Assembly (NCBI GenBank): GCA_002007315.1 | Contig: LNZQ01000031.1 | Location: 1-15,898, forward strand | Source: Epulopiscium sp. Nele67-Bin004 | Lineage (GTDB): Bacteria > Bacillota_A > Clostridia > Lachnospirales > Cellulosilyticaceae | DNA: 15,898 nt | Reading direction: 5' to 3' | Part shown: positions 6,981 through 15,589 of the stretch, piece by piece | Layout of the letters: each line of letters opens with the position of its first letter | Numbering within the stretch: position 1 is the first letter of the stretch | Made by a program: the position numbers and the translations under genes | The notes under the pieces: generated by a model | Seen by the model: only the letters and a program-made list of their open reading frames with translations | Told to the model about the DNA's origin: nothing | Database searches by the model: none

Positions 6981-9026
6981 ATGAAGTTGACTTTAAGACA
7001 AAAAGAGATTATACAAATAATTTTGTCATCTGATATCGAAAAGCCATGCAATTTACAGTTTATATCTGAACAAATCAACATAAGTAAAAGAACTGTATTA
7101 AGAGAATTGTCGATAGTTGAAGATTGGTTTACAAATAACAATTTATCGCTTGTTAGAAAAGCTGGTATAGGCGTATATTGGAACCAACAAGACATGACAA
7201 AGGAAGAAGTTTTAGAGATTTTATATAATTCACTGGCAAGCAAAGAATTTTCTCGTGATGAACGAACAACTTATATTGTTAAACATCTATTACATAGTAA
7301 TGAGCCAATAAAGTCAAGTTACTTTCAAATAAAATTAGGTGTTTCAAACAAAATATTTAATGTGGACTTGCAACGGGTTGAAGCGTGGCTACAAAAACAT
7401 AATTTACAACTTGAAAAAAAACCATCATTAGGTTTAGAACTTGTTAAAGACGAGAAAAATATCAGAAAAGCTCTTGTTGCTTTGGCGTATCACACATATG
7501 CTGAAGACCTCGTATCACGTCTAATAAATGACCAGTTTGACAATCAAGGGGTGTTTACTAGAACTAGAATACGAAAAATTAAACAAGTTATGGCGGGTGC
7601 GAAAGACTATGCAAATTTTGATGATAGGTCGTATATACAAACATTGTTATATTTGTTGGTAGCGACGTACCGAATTGAGCAAGGTCATAGTGTTGAGTCG
7701 GACACGCATATGAGAATGAATTATATAAATCCTGGTGTTGAAGTTGCAAAAAAAATTGCTATCGAAATTGAAGAATGTCTGGAAATCAAATTGTGTGAAG
7801 ATGAAATAATTTACTTAGCAAGTTATTTTGTTGCATTTGATATACCACTTGTAGAAAGTGAATTTAGTACATTTTTTAATAAGATAAGTCAAGATGTTAG
7901 AGAACTAATTTCTATTGTGCAAAATATAACAGAAATTAACTTCTTGTCAGATAGTATTTTAATGGCGGATTTGAGGTATCATATTAAAATAGCAATACCT
8001 AGGCTTGAAATGCGAATAAGTATACAAAACTCTCAAACAAAGTTTATAAAAGAAAATTATCCAGATTTATTTGAGGCGACAAAAGTAGCGTTTTTATCTA
8101 TTTTGAAACAATATAAAATTTATAACGTTTCTGATGAGGAAGTAGCATTTGCTACAATGCATTTTTGTGCAGCACGTGAAAGAATTATGGAGCATCTTAA
8201 AATAAAAGTTGTTGTCAGCTGTCCCACAGGAATCGGCACATCAAAGCTATTAATTACGAGTATCAAAAAAGAATTTTCAGTGTTTGAAGTTATGTATAGT
8301 GTGTCGGCGATTGAGCTTGATACGCAGCAATTAAAAGACGAGGGTATAGGCTTAATAATCTCAACAGTTAATCTTGATATAGATTTTCCACACATCAAGG
8401 TTAATCCAATTTTGTCAAAAGAAGATAAAGCCAAGCTTAAAGAATTAGTAACAAAATTTGAGCTAAGTTGTGAACTAGAGGAACGTCCTCGAGAAAAAGA
8501 GTTTACTTTTGTAGATGTACAATATATTAGTGAGTTTGGGGTAGAAATTTCAAACATATTAAGTAGTGTATTGTGGTATAAAAGTAGCGATATATCGTCA
8601 AAATATGAGATGATACAAAAAATATCTTCATTAGTAGGAAAAACTCAACAAGATAAAAACGATATAGCACAACACATTGTTGAGCAAGAGCAAATGTCAA
8701 CGACATATATAAAGCAATTTGAGTCGTATTTGTTTTATTGTACAACAACAGGCATATCAACAACTTTATTTGGTGTAATAAAACTTACAGTTCCATTTGA
8801 AGATGACGATGGACACGAGGTTTGGGGTGGAATAGTTATTTTTGCACCACAACCAGCAACACAAATACATATTGATGTATCGCTTGCAATATGTAATGCA
8901 TTAGCTGAAGAACAGCAAAATATTTTAGCAGTAAAAACTAGGTTTCAGCTAATTGGCATGATAGAAAGTTTATTATCTGGTGTGTATAAACAGAAAATTA
9001 AAGAAAGAATGGAGGCAATGATATGA
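6981..9026 (+). CDS. mtlR: MtlR-type mannitol operon activator (PRD, EIIB- and EIIA-like domains)
   Basis: 681 residues, the size of Bacillus MtlR. Layout: helix-turn-helix (~5-48), a second HTH/Mga-like region (~92-150), PRD1 (~190-295), PRD2 (~300-405), an EIIB(Gat)-like domain (~408-490) with SCPTGIGTS and Cys414, and an EIIA(Mtl)-like domain (~515-670). In Bacillus MtlR, HPr phosphorylates PRD2 histidines to activate, while EIIB-like Cys and EIIA-like His phosphorylation restrains it. Here PRD2 keeps H334 (YHIKIAIPRLE) and H394 (MHFCAARER) and Cys414 is present. Both expected PRD1 histidines are absent (LLYLLVATYRIEQG; Tyr in ASYFVAF), and the EIIA His position reads Y-C-T (Cys587). AAGGAGG lies 8 bases before ATG 6981. 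The stop overlaps the mtlA start (ATGA), implying translational coupling. Confidence 0.93.
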   Translation: MKLTLRQKEIIQIILSSDIEKPCNLQFISEQINISKRTVLRELSIVEDWFTNNNLSLVRKAGIGVYWNQQDMTKEEVLEILYNSLASKEFSRDERTTYIVKHLLHSNEPIKSSYFQIKLGVSNKIFNVDLQRVEAWLQKHNLQLEKKPSLGLELVKDEKNIRKALVALAYHTYAEDLVSRLINDQFDNQGVFTRTRIRKIKQVMAGAKDYANFDDRSYIQTLLYLLVATYRIEQGHSVESDTHMRMNYINPGVEVAKKIAIEIEECLEIKLCEDEIIYLASYFVAFDIPLVESEFSTFFNKISQDVRELISIVQNITEINFLSDSILMADLRYHIKIAIPRLEMRISIQNSQTKFIKENYPDLFEATKVAFLSILKQYKIYNVSDEEVAFATMHFCAARERIMEHLKIKVVVSCPTGIGTSKLLITSIKKEFSVFEVMYSVSAIELDTQQLKDEGIGLIISTVNLDIDFPHIKVNPILSKEDKAKLKELVTKFELSCELEERPREKEFTFVDVQYISEFGVEISNILSSVLWYKSSDISSKYEMIQKISSLVGKTQQDKNDIAQHIVEQEQMSTTYIKQFESYLFYCTTTGISTTLFGVIKLTVPFEDDDGHEVWGGIVIFAPQPATQIHIDVSLAICNALAEEQQNILAVKTRFQLIGMIESLLSGVYKQKIKERMEAMI

Positions 9027-10882
9027 AAGTAGCAGTACAGAAATTTGGAAAAACTCTAAGTGGAATGGTAATGCCTAACATGGGTGCATTTATTGCTTGG
9101 GGTCTAATAACAGCATTGTTTATAGATGTAGGTTGGTTCCCAAATGAACAATTAGCATCAATCGTTGGACCTATGTTAAATTACCTATTGCCTATTCTTA
9201 TCGCATACTCTGCAGGTAGAATGTTTGGTGGCGATAAAGGTGCCGTTGCAGCTGCTATAGCAGTAATCGGGGTAATTATGGGTGCACCTGACCAAGCCAT
9301 GCTAATTGGAGCGATGTTAATTGGTCCAATCGCAGGTTATTCAATCAAAATGTTTGATAAAGCAATTGACGGAAAAGTTAAAGCAGGATTTGAAATGCTT
9401 GTAAACAACTTCTCAACTGGTATCATCGGTATGATTCTTGCTATAATTGGTTTCTACTTTATTGGACCACTTATGACAACAATTTTAGGTATACTAACAG
9501 TTGGGGTAAACTGGTTAATAGCAAACAGCTTGTTACCACTTGTAGCAATCTTTATTGAACCAGCGAAAGTATTATTCTTAAACAACGCAATCAACCACGG
9601 TATTTTAACACCAATCGGGACAGAGCAAGTTGCTGAAGCAGGTAAATCAATTATGTACCTTCTTGAGTCAAACCCAGGTCCAGGGCTTGGAGTTATACTA
9701 GCATATATGATTTTCTCAAAAAATCAAACAACAAAAGCTTCTGCTTCAGGAGCATCAGTTATACAATTATTTGGTGGGATACACGAAATTTATTTCCCAT
9801 ATGTACTTATGAATCCACTTGTAATACTTGGACCAATTTGTGCATCAGTAGTAACAATTTTCTATTACCTAATGTTTGATGCAGGTCTTGTTGCACCAGC
9901 TGCACCAGGGTCAATCATTGCATTTGCGGCGGTTGCACCAAGAGGTGAAACACTTATCGTTGTAGGTGGGGTAGTTATAGCAACAGTTGTTTCATTCATC
10001 GTATCTTCAATCTTCGTAAAAATGGCGGGCGACCAAGATTTAGATGAAGCAAAAGATAAAGTTGCAGGAATGAAAGCACAATCTAAAGGTGTTGAAATAG
10101 CAAAAGTTAACGAAGTTAAAAAAGTTGTATTCTCTTGTGATGCAGGTATGGGTTCAAGTGCAATGGGTGCAACTAAATTTAGAAATAGAATTGCAAACTT
10201 AAACTTAGGAATTACTGTAACAAACAGTTCAGTTGATACAGTTCCATCAGATGCAGACATCGTTGTTTGTCAAGAAGTTCTTAAAGATAGAGCGGTTAAA
10301 TCAGCTCCACAAGCACAAATTATTACAATTGGAAACTTCTTAGCAGATCCAAACCTTGATGCATTATACAACTCAATTGCAAGTCTAAAAGACAAGCAAG
10401 ACGCACCTGCACCAGCTCAAGAAGCACCAGCAGCGGCTCCAGCAAAAGTAGAAAACAGAGTGTTTGTTTTAGACAATATTATGCTTGGAATGAAAGCGGA
10501 TACAAAACAAGAGGCAATCGTTGCAGCGGGAGAATTATTGTTTAAACAAGGCTATATCAATAAACCATATATTCAAGGTATGCTTGATAGAGAAGAAACA
10601 ACAACAACTGCTATCGGATTTGGTGTTGCGATTCCTCACGGAAGCATCGCAACTAAAAAAGAAGTTAGAGAAACAGGTATTGTATTCCTTCAATATCCAC
10701 AAGGCGTAAGTTTTGGTGATGAAATAGTACACTATGTATTCGGTATCGCAGCGGCAGGAGATGAACACTTAGAAATTCTTGCACAAATAGCAGATATCGT
10801 TGAAGATGAAGAAAAACTTGAAACTTTAAAAACAACAACTGACAAACAAACAGTAATGTCATTGTTAGGTTTAAGTCTATAA
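9023..10882 (+). CDS. mtlA: Mannitol-specific PTS transporter, fused EIICBA
   Basis: 619 residues, close to E. coli MtlA (637). It imports mannitol and phosphorylates it to mannitol-1-phosphate. The EIIC membrane domain (~1-335) has multiple hydrophobic segments, the NNAINHG block (187-193) and the substrate-site GGIHEIYFPY (251-260). EIIB (~365-455) carries the phospho-cysteine C372 in FSCDAGMGSSAMG. An Ala/Pro linker (~460-476) leads to EIIA (~478-619) with phospho-histidine H539 in GFGVAIPHG. Many Bacillota split this into EIICB (MtlA) plus EIIA (MtlF); the three-domain fusion here makes a separate mtlF unnecessary and none is seen. GGAGG (9011-9015) is 7 bases before ATG 9023, which overlaps the mtlR stop. 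A diverged copy of the last 69 bases follows in the gap before mtlD. Confidence 0.96.
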   Translation: MKVAVQKFGKTLSGMVMPNMGAFIAWGLITALFIDVGWFPNEQLASIVGPMLNYLLPILIAYSAGRMFGGDKGAVAAAIAVIGVIMGAPDQAMLIGAMLIGPIAGYSIKMFDKAIDGKVKAGFEMLVNNFSTGIIGMILAIIGFYFIGPLMTTILGILTVGVNWLIANSLLPLVAIFIEPAKVLFLNNAINHGILTPIGTEQVAEAGKSIMYLLESNPGPGLGVILAYMIFSKNQTTKASASGASVIQLFGGIHEIYFPYVLMNPLVILGPICASVVTIFYYLMFDAGLVAPAAPGSIIAFAAVAPRGETLIVVGGVVIATVVSFIVSSIFVKMAGDQDLDEAKDKVAGMKAQSKGVEIAKVNEVKKVVFSCDAGMGSSAMGATKFRNRIANLNLGITVTNSSVDTVPSDADIVVCQEVLKDRAVKSAPQAQIITIGNFLADPNLDALYNSIASLKDKQDAPAPAQEAPAAAPAKVENRVFVLDNIMLGMKADTKQEAIVAAGELLFKQGYINKPYIQGMLDREETTTTAIGFGVAIPHGSIATKKEVRETGIVFLQYPQGVSFGDEIVHYVFGIAAAGDEHLEILAQIADIVEDEEKLETLKTTTDKQTVMSLLGLSL

Positions 10883-10892
10883 GTCAAGTAAC

Positions 10893-10961
10893 AAACTTGA
10901 AACTTTGAAAACAACAACTGGTAAATAGTTTTTATGCCAGTTGTTGGATTTAAGTCTATAA
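10893..10961 (+). repeat. Diverged tandem copy of the mtlA 3' end
   Basis: Aligns without gaps to 10814-10882, the last 69 bases of mtlA including its stop, at about 52 of 69 positions; both copies end TTTAAGTCTATAA. The copy is offset by 79 bases and carries a stop (TAG at 10926-10928) in the mtlA frame. It is therefore a degenerate partial duplication, not coding. It fills most of the mtlA-mtlD gap. Confidence 0.8.
10912..10946 (+). promoter_or_regulatory. Intergenic hairpin between mtlA and mtlD
   Basis: CAACAACTGG (10912-10921) pairs perfectly with CCAGTTGTTG (10937-10946) across a 15-base loop that can form a further small TAAA/TTTA stem. No T-run follows, so full termination is unlikely. 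An mRNA-processing or stability element is plausible. The original mtlA copy lacks this symmetry, so the hairpin arose through divergence of the duplicate. Confidence 0.65.
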
Positions 10962-10981
10962 AAGAGAGAGGAAGTTTTAAT

Positions 10982-12130
10982 ATGAAAAAAGCTATTCAAT
11001 TAGGCGCAGGTAATATCGGTAGAGGGTTTATTGGCTCTTTACTACACCAATCAGGTTATCACGTTGTATTTGCAGACGTTGTTGCCACAGTAGTAGACAA
11101 AATTAATGAGGACAAAGAATACACAATCTTTGTTATGGATACTGAATGTAGTGAAGAAAAAATTTCTAACATCAGTGCTGTATTTTCAAACAAAGCAGAG
11201 TTTATCGAAGAAATCAAGACAGCAGAAATTTTGACAACTGCAGTTGGTCCAAACGTATTAAAAATCGTAGCACCAACGATTGCAAAAGGTATTACTGCTA
11301 GATACGAAGCAGGAATTAAAGATTACTTTAATGTTATCGCTTGTGAAAATGCATTAAACGCAAGTTCAGGATTACAAGCAGATGTGTACACAAATTTAAG
11401 TGATGAAGTTAAGAAATATGCTGACGAATACGTTGGTTTCCCTAACTCATCAGTTGATAGAATTGTGCCACCATCAACATGCGAAAATCCAATTGACGTT
11501 GTAGTTGAAAAATACTATGAGTGGAACGTTGAAAAAGCTGGCTTTAAAGGTGAAATTCCAAACATTACAGGTATGAACCTAGCAGACAATCTAATGTCAT
11601 ACGTTGAAAGAAAGCTATTTACACTTAATACAGGACACGCAATTTCAGCTTATTTAGGTGGACTTAAAGGTCACAAAACTGTTGATGAAAGTATCAATGA
11701 CCCAGAAATTTATAAAACTGTTAAAGCTGCTATGGTTGAGAGCGGAAATGGTCTTATCAAAAAGTATGGCTTTGATGAAGCTGCACATCATGCGTATATT
11801 GATAAAATTATCGCACGTTTCAAAAACACGCATCTTAAAGATGATGTAACACGTGTTGGTAGAGAGCCACTTAGAAAACTTTCTCCAAGCGATAGACTTA
11901 TCAAACCTATGCAAACGGCATTATCATACAACTTGCCAGTAGACAACTTGATGACAGGAGCGGCAGCTGCATTACACTTTGTTAGTAAAGATGACCCTCA
12001 AAGTCTACAGCTTAAAAAAGATTTAGAAGAAAAAGGCATAAAAAATGTGCTTAAAGAAGTGACAAAACTAGAAAATGATGATATAATTAATGATATAAGT
12101 AAAAACTACGAAACTTTATCAAAAAACTAA
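10982..12130 (+). CDS. mtlD: Mannitol-1-phosphate 5-dehydrogenase
   Basis: Oxidises mannitol-1-phosphate to fructose-6-phosphate with NAD+, feeding glycolysis. I start it at ATG 10982: 382 residues, the same length as E. coli MtlD, with GAGAGGAAG about 8 bases upstream and the Rossmann fold at once (MKKAIQLGAGNIGRGF, glycine motif ~8-15). The frame is open back to an ATG at 10934, but those 16 extra codons come from the degenerate mtlA tail copy and have no ribosome site. The polyol dehydrogenase core is present: GFPNSSVDRIVPP (~142-154), GMNLADNLMSYVERKLFTLNTGHA with the catalytic lysine region (~199-222), and AYLGGLKGHKT. It appears complete and intact. Third gene of the operon. Confidence 0.96.
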   Translation: MKKAIQLGAGNIGRGFIGSLLHQSGYHVVFADVVATVVDKINEDKEYTIFVMDTECSEEKISNISAVFSNKAEFIEEIKTAEILTTAVGPNVLKIVAPTIAKGITARYEAGIKDYFNVIACENALNASSGLQADVYTNLSDEVKKYADEYVGFPNSSVDRIVPPSTCENPIDVVVEKYYEWNVEKAGFKGEIPNITGMNLADNLMSYVERKLFTLNTGHAISAYLGGLKGHKTVDESINDPEIYKTVKAAMVESGNGLIKKYGFDEAAHHAYIDKIIARFKNTHLKDDVTRVGREPLRKLSPSDRLIKPMQTALSYNLPVDNLMTGAAAALHFVSKDDPQSLQLKKDLEEKGIKNVLKEVTKLENDDIINDISKNYETLSKN

Positions 12131-12152
12131 AAAAATCTTGGAGGATAACAAA

Positions 12153-12410
12153 ATGAAAACAGAAGAAATCGTAATCACATCACCATCAGGAATTCACGCT
12201 AGACCAGCAGGGGAATTAGTTAAAGCAGCTGGAAAATACGAAAGCACAATCACACTTTCTAAAAACGGTAAAGATGCAAACGCAAAAAGACTTATCGCAA
12301 TTTTAGGATTAGCAGCTAAACAAAATGAAACTGTTACAATCACAGTTGACGGTTCTGACGAAGAAGCAGCTTTCGCAGAAGTAAAAGAAATTATCGCAAA
12401 CGCTCACTAA
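12153..12410 (+). CDS. HPr phosphocarrier protein lacking the Ser46 regulatory site
   Basis: 85 residues from ATG 12153, with GGAGG (12140-12144) 8 bases upstream; the open frame from TTG 12138 would start inside that ribosome site. HPr passes phosphate from enzyme I to sugar EIIA domains. The active-site loop SPSGIHARPAG is intact with His15. At the position of Ser46 (KSIMGVM in B. subtilis) this protein reads AKRLIAI, with Arg46. It should accept phosphate from PEP/enzyme I but cannot be phosphorylated by HPr kinase and so should not act as CcpA corepressor. Similar HPr variants with a basic residue here occur, as far as I recall, in other Clostridia. As last gene of the mannitol operon it is likely a dedicated carrier for MtlA and possibly for MtlR PRD2. 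Whether a Ser46-type HPr exists elsewhere in the genome is unknown, so I leave the symbol blank. Confidence 0.93.
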   Translation: MKTEEIVITSPSGIHARPAGELVKAAGKYESTITLSKNGKDANAKRLIAILGLAAKQNETVTITVDGSDEEAAFAEVKEIIANAH

Positions 12411-12426
12411 TAACATAGTAAGCCTG

Positions 12427-12459
12427 AAGGTAGATACAATTAAGTATCTACCTTTTTTT
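12427..12459 (+). terminator. Terminator of the mannitol operon
   Basis: AAGGTAGATAC (12427-12437), loop AATTAA, GTATCTACCTT (12444-12454): a perfect 11-bp stem running into a T7 tract (12453-12459). It ends the mtlR-mtlA-mtlD-HPr unit. Confidence 0.92.
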
Positions 12460-12474
12460 GGTTATAAAATATAG

Positions 12475-12503
12475 TTGAGCAAATTTGGTAAAAATGTTAT
12501 AAT
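12475..12503 (+). promoter_or_regulatory. Promoter of the chemoreceptor gene
   Basis: TTGAGC (12475-12480), 17-base spacer, TATAAT (12498-12503). Transcription would begin near 12509-12511. That rules against the in-frame ATG at 12509 as start and favours 12563. Confidence 0.7.
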
Positions 12504-12562
12504 CTATTATGCAACATATTATTAAAAAAATATTAAAAAGGATAAGGAGTAAGAAAAATATT

Positions 12563-14539
12563 ATGCCACATAAGATTAGAAGTTTAAGTTCTATAATAAA
12601 ATTATTAATATACCCGATGGTAGTAGGACTAGTAGTGTTAAATATAGGGACAAGAACAGTAAGTTCGGTTGAGAATTTAAGAGAATTAGATGCAAGAAAA
12701 ATTGAAGGAGCTTTAGCAACTGCTTCATCACATGCAGATGAACTAATTACATCGAAAATAACATTTCTTGACACTCTTGCACACAATATTGAATATAACA
12801 AGTTGTTCGATAACAAAACATATTTCAATGAATACTTAGCAAGTATCCCAGACTCTATGCCAGATGTTGACTCAGTTTACTATTGGTGTTTTGATACCCT
12901 AACAAGTTATCATTCACATTATACAGTTCCTGCGGCAGGTTGGGACGCAACATCAAGACCTTGGTACACTCAAACTGAAGGCGTGAGAGGAACTGTTATA
13001 ACAGATCCATATGTACACTCAAACGGAAATATGATAACATCTATCGCTAGACGTATTTATGATGGAAATAAAGAAGTTGGTATTTTGGTTGCAAACGTTT
13101 CCATAGAAAGTTTAATTCAAGTCGTTAGAGATATAGAAGCAAGTGAAGAAAGTTTATATGCATTAGTTGTAGATGAGAGCCTTAACATATTAATGCACCC
13201 AGACAATGATTGGATTCCAACTTCAGATAACATCCAAAATCTAGCGAACACGCAAGCAAATTTTGCAAATGCATTCAACGCACCAGAAGGGGAAACAACA
13301 ATTAACACAAATCTTTATGGTGCAGAGATAAGCGTTATTAAGCGTAGCATACCTAACACAGATTGGATTATACTTTCAAATTATCCAACTAAATTTGTTC
13401 AACAAGCAGTAAGTTCAATATTATTGCAAGGTTTATTGACAGCGTTAGGGGCAATAGCTCTATGTAGTTTTGCAATAGCACGTATCACAAAAACTTATTT
13501 GTCGCCAATAGACGATGTATCTCAAGCACTTACACAAATAAGTCAAGGTAACCTAAAGTATGACCTAGCAAACATCAATCGCAACAGTGAGGAAATAGAC
13601 AATCTTACAAACTCGTTAACAAAACTATCAGCAAGTCTTAACAACTACATTGGAGAAATAGGAATAACACTAGATCACTATGCAGAAGGGGACTTCACTA
13701 AACAACCTACGCAAAACTACTTAGGCGATTTTAGCCAAATTAAAACTGCACTCACAAATATATCTAGCAGTTTAACTCAATTACTTAGTAGCACGATATC
13801 GTCTACAAATCAAATGAATCAAGCGGTTAACAACATAAATTCGTCAGCTAGCAACCTAGCGAGTGAAAGTGCAATCCAATCTGATCTTTTAGCAAATTTT
13901 AGAGAAGATACTAGACAAGTAGCAACTAGCATTAATAACAATGTTAGTAGACTTAACACAAACAACCAGACTATTATACAAATGGCAGAAACTGCAAATA
14001 AGTCTAAAGAAGTTACGGACAAATTGGTAAATTCGATGAACAATATCAGCCATTCAACGCAAAATATTCAAAATGTTATAAAATTAATAGAGGATATTGC
14101 AAGCCAAACAAATTTATTAGCACTTAATGCGGCGATAGAGTCAGCAAGAGCAGGTGAAGCAGGTAAAGGTTTTGCAGTTGTGGCAGGAGAGGTAAGAGAA
14201 CTTTCAAATAAGACAACAGAAATAGTTCAACAAATATTCGATATGATTAATACTAATCTTGAGAGTATAAAAGAGGGTGAGCAAATGGTTATTCTTACAG
14301 AGCAAACACTTAGCAATATTATTACAGCAAGTAATGAAACAAAAGACTCATCGCAAGAAGTTCACAAAAATGCAGTTGAACAAACGGAGTTACTTAACCA
14401 GCTTACAAAAGATATCGAACATTTAACTACGGGTATTTCGCATAACACGGCGATAGCAGAAGAAAACCTGTCAACAGCCGAAGAATTATCAACACAAACG
14501 ACAATCCTTAAAGAACAGATGAATAAATTTAAAATTTAG
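12563..14539 (+). CDS. Methyl-accepting chemotaxis protein with dCache-like sensor
   Basis: 658 residues from ATG 12563 (AAGGAG at 12544-12549, 13 bases upstream, somewhat long; the ATG at 12509 lies at the predicted transcription start). One membrane segment near residues 10-30, a large extracellular sensor (~35-280), a second membrane segment (~285-307), HAMP (~308-360), and the cytoplasmic coiled-coil signalling domain. The highly conserved hairpin tip is at ~508-555 ([36 protein letters not shown]). The sensor has SRPWY (~131-135) followed by TDPY and a later [11 protein letters not shown] strand, typical of double Cache domains, some of which bind amino acids or amines; the ligand cannot be stated. 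No C-terminal CheR-tethering peptide is seen. Single-gene unit with its own promoter and terminator. It implies chemotaxis or related CheA signalling in the organism. Confidence 0.95.
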   Translation: MPHKIRSLSSIIKLLIYPMVVGLVVLNIGTRTVSSVENLRELDARKIEGALATASSHADELITSKITFLDTLAHNIEYNKLFDNKTYFNEYLASIPDSMPDVDSVYYWCFDTLTSYHSHYTVPAAGWDATSRPWYTQTEGVRGTVITDPYVHSNGNMITSIARRIYDGNKEVGILVANVSIESLIQVVRDIEASEESLYALVVDESLNILMHPDNDWIPTSDNIQNLANTQANFANAFNAPEGETTINTNLYGAEISVIKRSIPNTDWIILSNYPTKFVQQAVSSILLQGLLTALGAIALCSFAIARITKTYLSPIDDVSQALTQISQGNLKYDLANINRNSEEIDNLTNSLTKLSASLNNYIGEIGITLDHYAEGDFTKQPTQNYLGDFSQIKTALTNISSSLTQLLSSTISSTNQMNQAVNNINSSASNLASESAIQSDLLANFREDTRQVATSINNNVSRLNTNNQTIIQMAETANKSKEVTDKLVNSMNNISHSTQNIQNVIKLIEDIASQTNLLALNAAIESARAGEAGKGFAVVAGEVRELSNKTTEIVQQIFDMINTNLESIKEGEQMVILTEQTLSNIITASNETKDSSQEVHKNAVEQTELLNQLTKDIEHLTTGISHNTAIAEENLSTAEELSTQTTILKEQMNKFKI

Positions 14540-14552
14540 GCTGATATTTATT

Positions 14553-14581
14553 AGAGTGCTTACAATAAGTGCTCTTTTTTT
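14553..14581 (+). terminator. Terminator after the chemoreceptor gene (repeated element)
   Basis: AGAGTGCTTA (14553-14562), loop CAA, TAAGTGCTCT (14566-14575), with two central G-T pairs, then T7 (14575-14581). The same element occurs after the patatin gene at 15588-15616; over 32 bases (14550-14581 versus 15585-15616) only two positions differ, both in the loop. Confidence 0.88.
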
Positions 14582-14681
14582 ATGCTCTAAAGTAAATGTA
14601 AAGATTCTATTAAAGAATAGTAAAAACTAATGCAAATTAAATGCAACAGTGATAAAATATACATTGTAACATTTTTATATG

Positions 14682-14697
14682 AAGTATTAATATACTT
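14682..14697. promoter_or_regulatory. Small palindrome upstream of the patatin-like gene
   Basis: AAGTAT-TAAT-ATACTT, a perfect 6-bp inverted repeat, overlaps a weak promoter-like pair (TTGTAA 14664-14669, TAATAT 14688-14693, 18-base spacer). It may be an operator over the promoter, but in such AT-rich DNA chance is possible. Confidence 0.3.
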
Positions 14698-14743
14698 AAT
14701 AGTAAGGCTAATAATTATGATTGATATAGAAAGGAGAATGTTT

Positions 14744-15589
14744 ATGGGTGGTTTAGTTTTAGAAGGTGGTTCATTTAGATGTATGTTTTCGGCAGGAGTT
14801 ATGGACGCCCTGTTAGAAAATAAGATTATTTGTGATTACATAATTGGTGTATCAGCGGGAATTTCGAGTGCAACCTCTTATGTATCAAAACAACCAAGAC
14901 GCAATTTAGACGTTATTAAAGAATATAGGTTAGATCCTAGATATATTTCAAGAAGAAACCTAATATCAACAGGTTCTATGGTAGGGATTGATTTTATATT
15001 TGACGAAATCCCTAACAAGCTAAATATATTCGACTGGAAAAATTATTATAAGTTTAAAGGAAAAATAAAAGTTGGAGTAACTGATATGAGAACAGGAGAA
15101 AGTGTATATAAAGATGGAAAGCACCTAGACAAAACTTTTAATTTGTTGCGTGCCAGTTGTGCAGTTCCATTGTTTTTCCCACCAGTAGATATTGAAGATA
15201 GGTTGTATCTTGATGGTGGTATTGCAGACGCCATTCCGATAAAACAAGCTCTAAAAGATGGAAATGATAAATTGCTAGTTGTATTAACTCAACCTCAAGG
15301 ATACCTTAAATCTAAAAATAAGCTGACAAAAGCAGGGGCATATTTTTATAAAGAAAAATATCCTGAGCTGTATAGAGTGATGTTAAATCGCAATGCAATG
15401 TACAACAAAACTATAAAATTTATTGAGGAATTTAAGAGAAAATACCCCGAAAATATTATTGTGTTGCAACCAGAATATAAGATAAATTCTATGGAATCGG
15501 ATATAGGTATATTAGAAAATGTGTATAATCATGGGTATAATATGGCAAAGACAAGACTAGAGAATATAGGTAAATTTTTGACTAATTAG
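14744..15589 (+). CDS. Patatin-like phospholipase
   Basis: 281 residues from ATG 14744; AAGGAG (14731-14736) sits 7 bases upstream. The open frame reaches back to 14630 but that stretch reads as hydrophobic, AT-rich leader without a ribosome site, and the fold begins at once (GGLVLEGGSFR). Seen: the glycine-rich oxyanion motif EGGSFR (7-12), the nucleophile elbow GVSAG (35-39, Ser37), and the DGG motif (157-159, Asp157) completing the Ser-Asp dyad. It resembles the bacterial YjjU-type patatin group by length and order. It is predicted to be a cytoplasmic or membrane-associated lipid acyl hydrolase of unknown substrate. No signal peptide with this start. It is flanked by two near-identical terminators and stands alone, so no pathway can be inferred from neighbours. 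Confidence 0.9.
   Translation: MGGLVLEGGSFRCMFSAGVMDALLENKIICDYIIGVSAGISSATSYVSKQPRRNLDVIKEYRLDPRYISRRNLISTGSMVGIDFIFDEIPNKLNIFDWKNYYKFKGKIKVGVTDMRTGESVYKDGKHLDKTFNLLRASCAVPLFFPPVDIEDRLYLDGGIADAIPIKQALKDGNDKLLVVLTQPQGYLKSKNKLTKAGAYFYKEKYPELYRVMLNRNAMYNKTIKFIEEFKRKYPENIIVLQPEYKINSMESDIGILENVYNHGYNMAKTRLENIGKFLTN

Noticed and set aside
10934..10981. Longer mtlD start at ATG 10934
   Set aside because: The extra 16 codons derive from the degenerate mtlA tail, have no ribosome site, and exceed the usual 382-residue length.
12509..12562. Chemoreceptor start at ATG 12509
   Set aside because: It coincides with the predicted transcription start just after the -10 box; the later ATG has a ribosome site.
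14630..14743. Longer patatin start at 14630 giving a hydrophobic N-terminus (possible signal anchor)
   Set aside because: No ribosome site before 14630, a perfect one before 14744, and the patatin fold begins directly at the later start.
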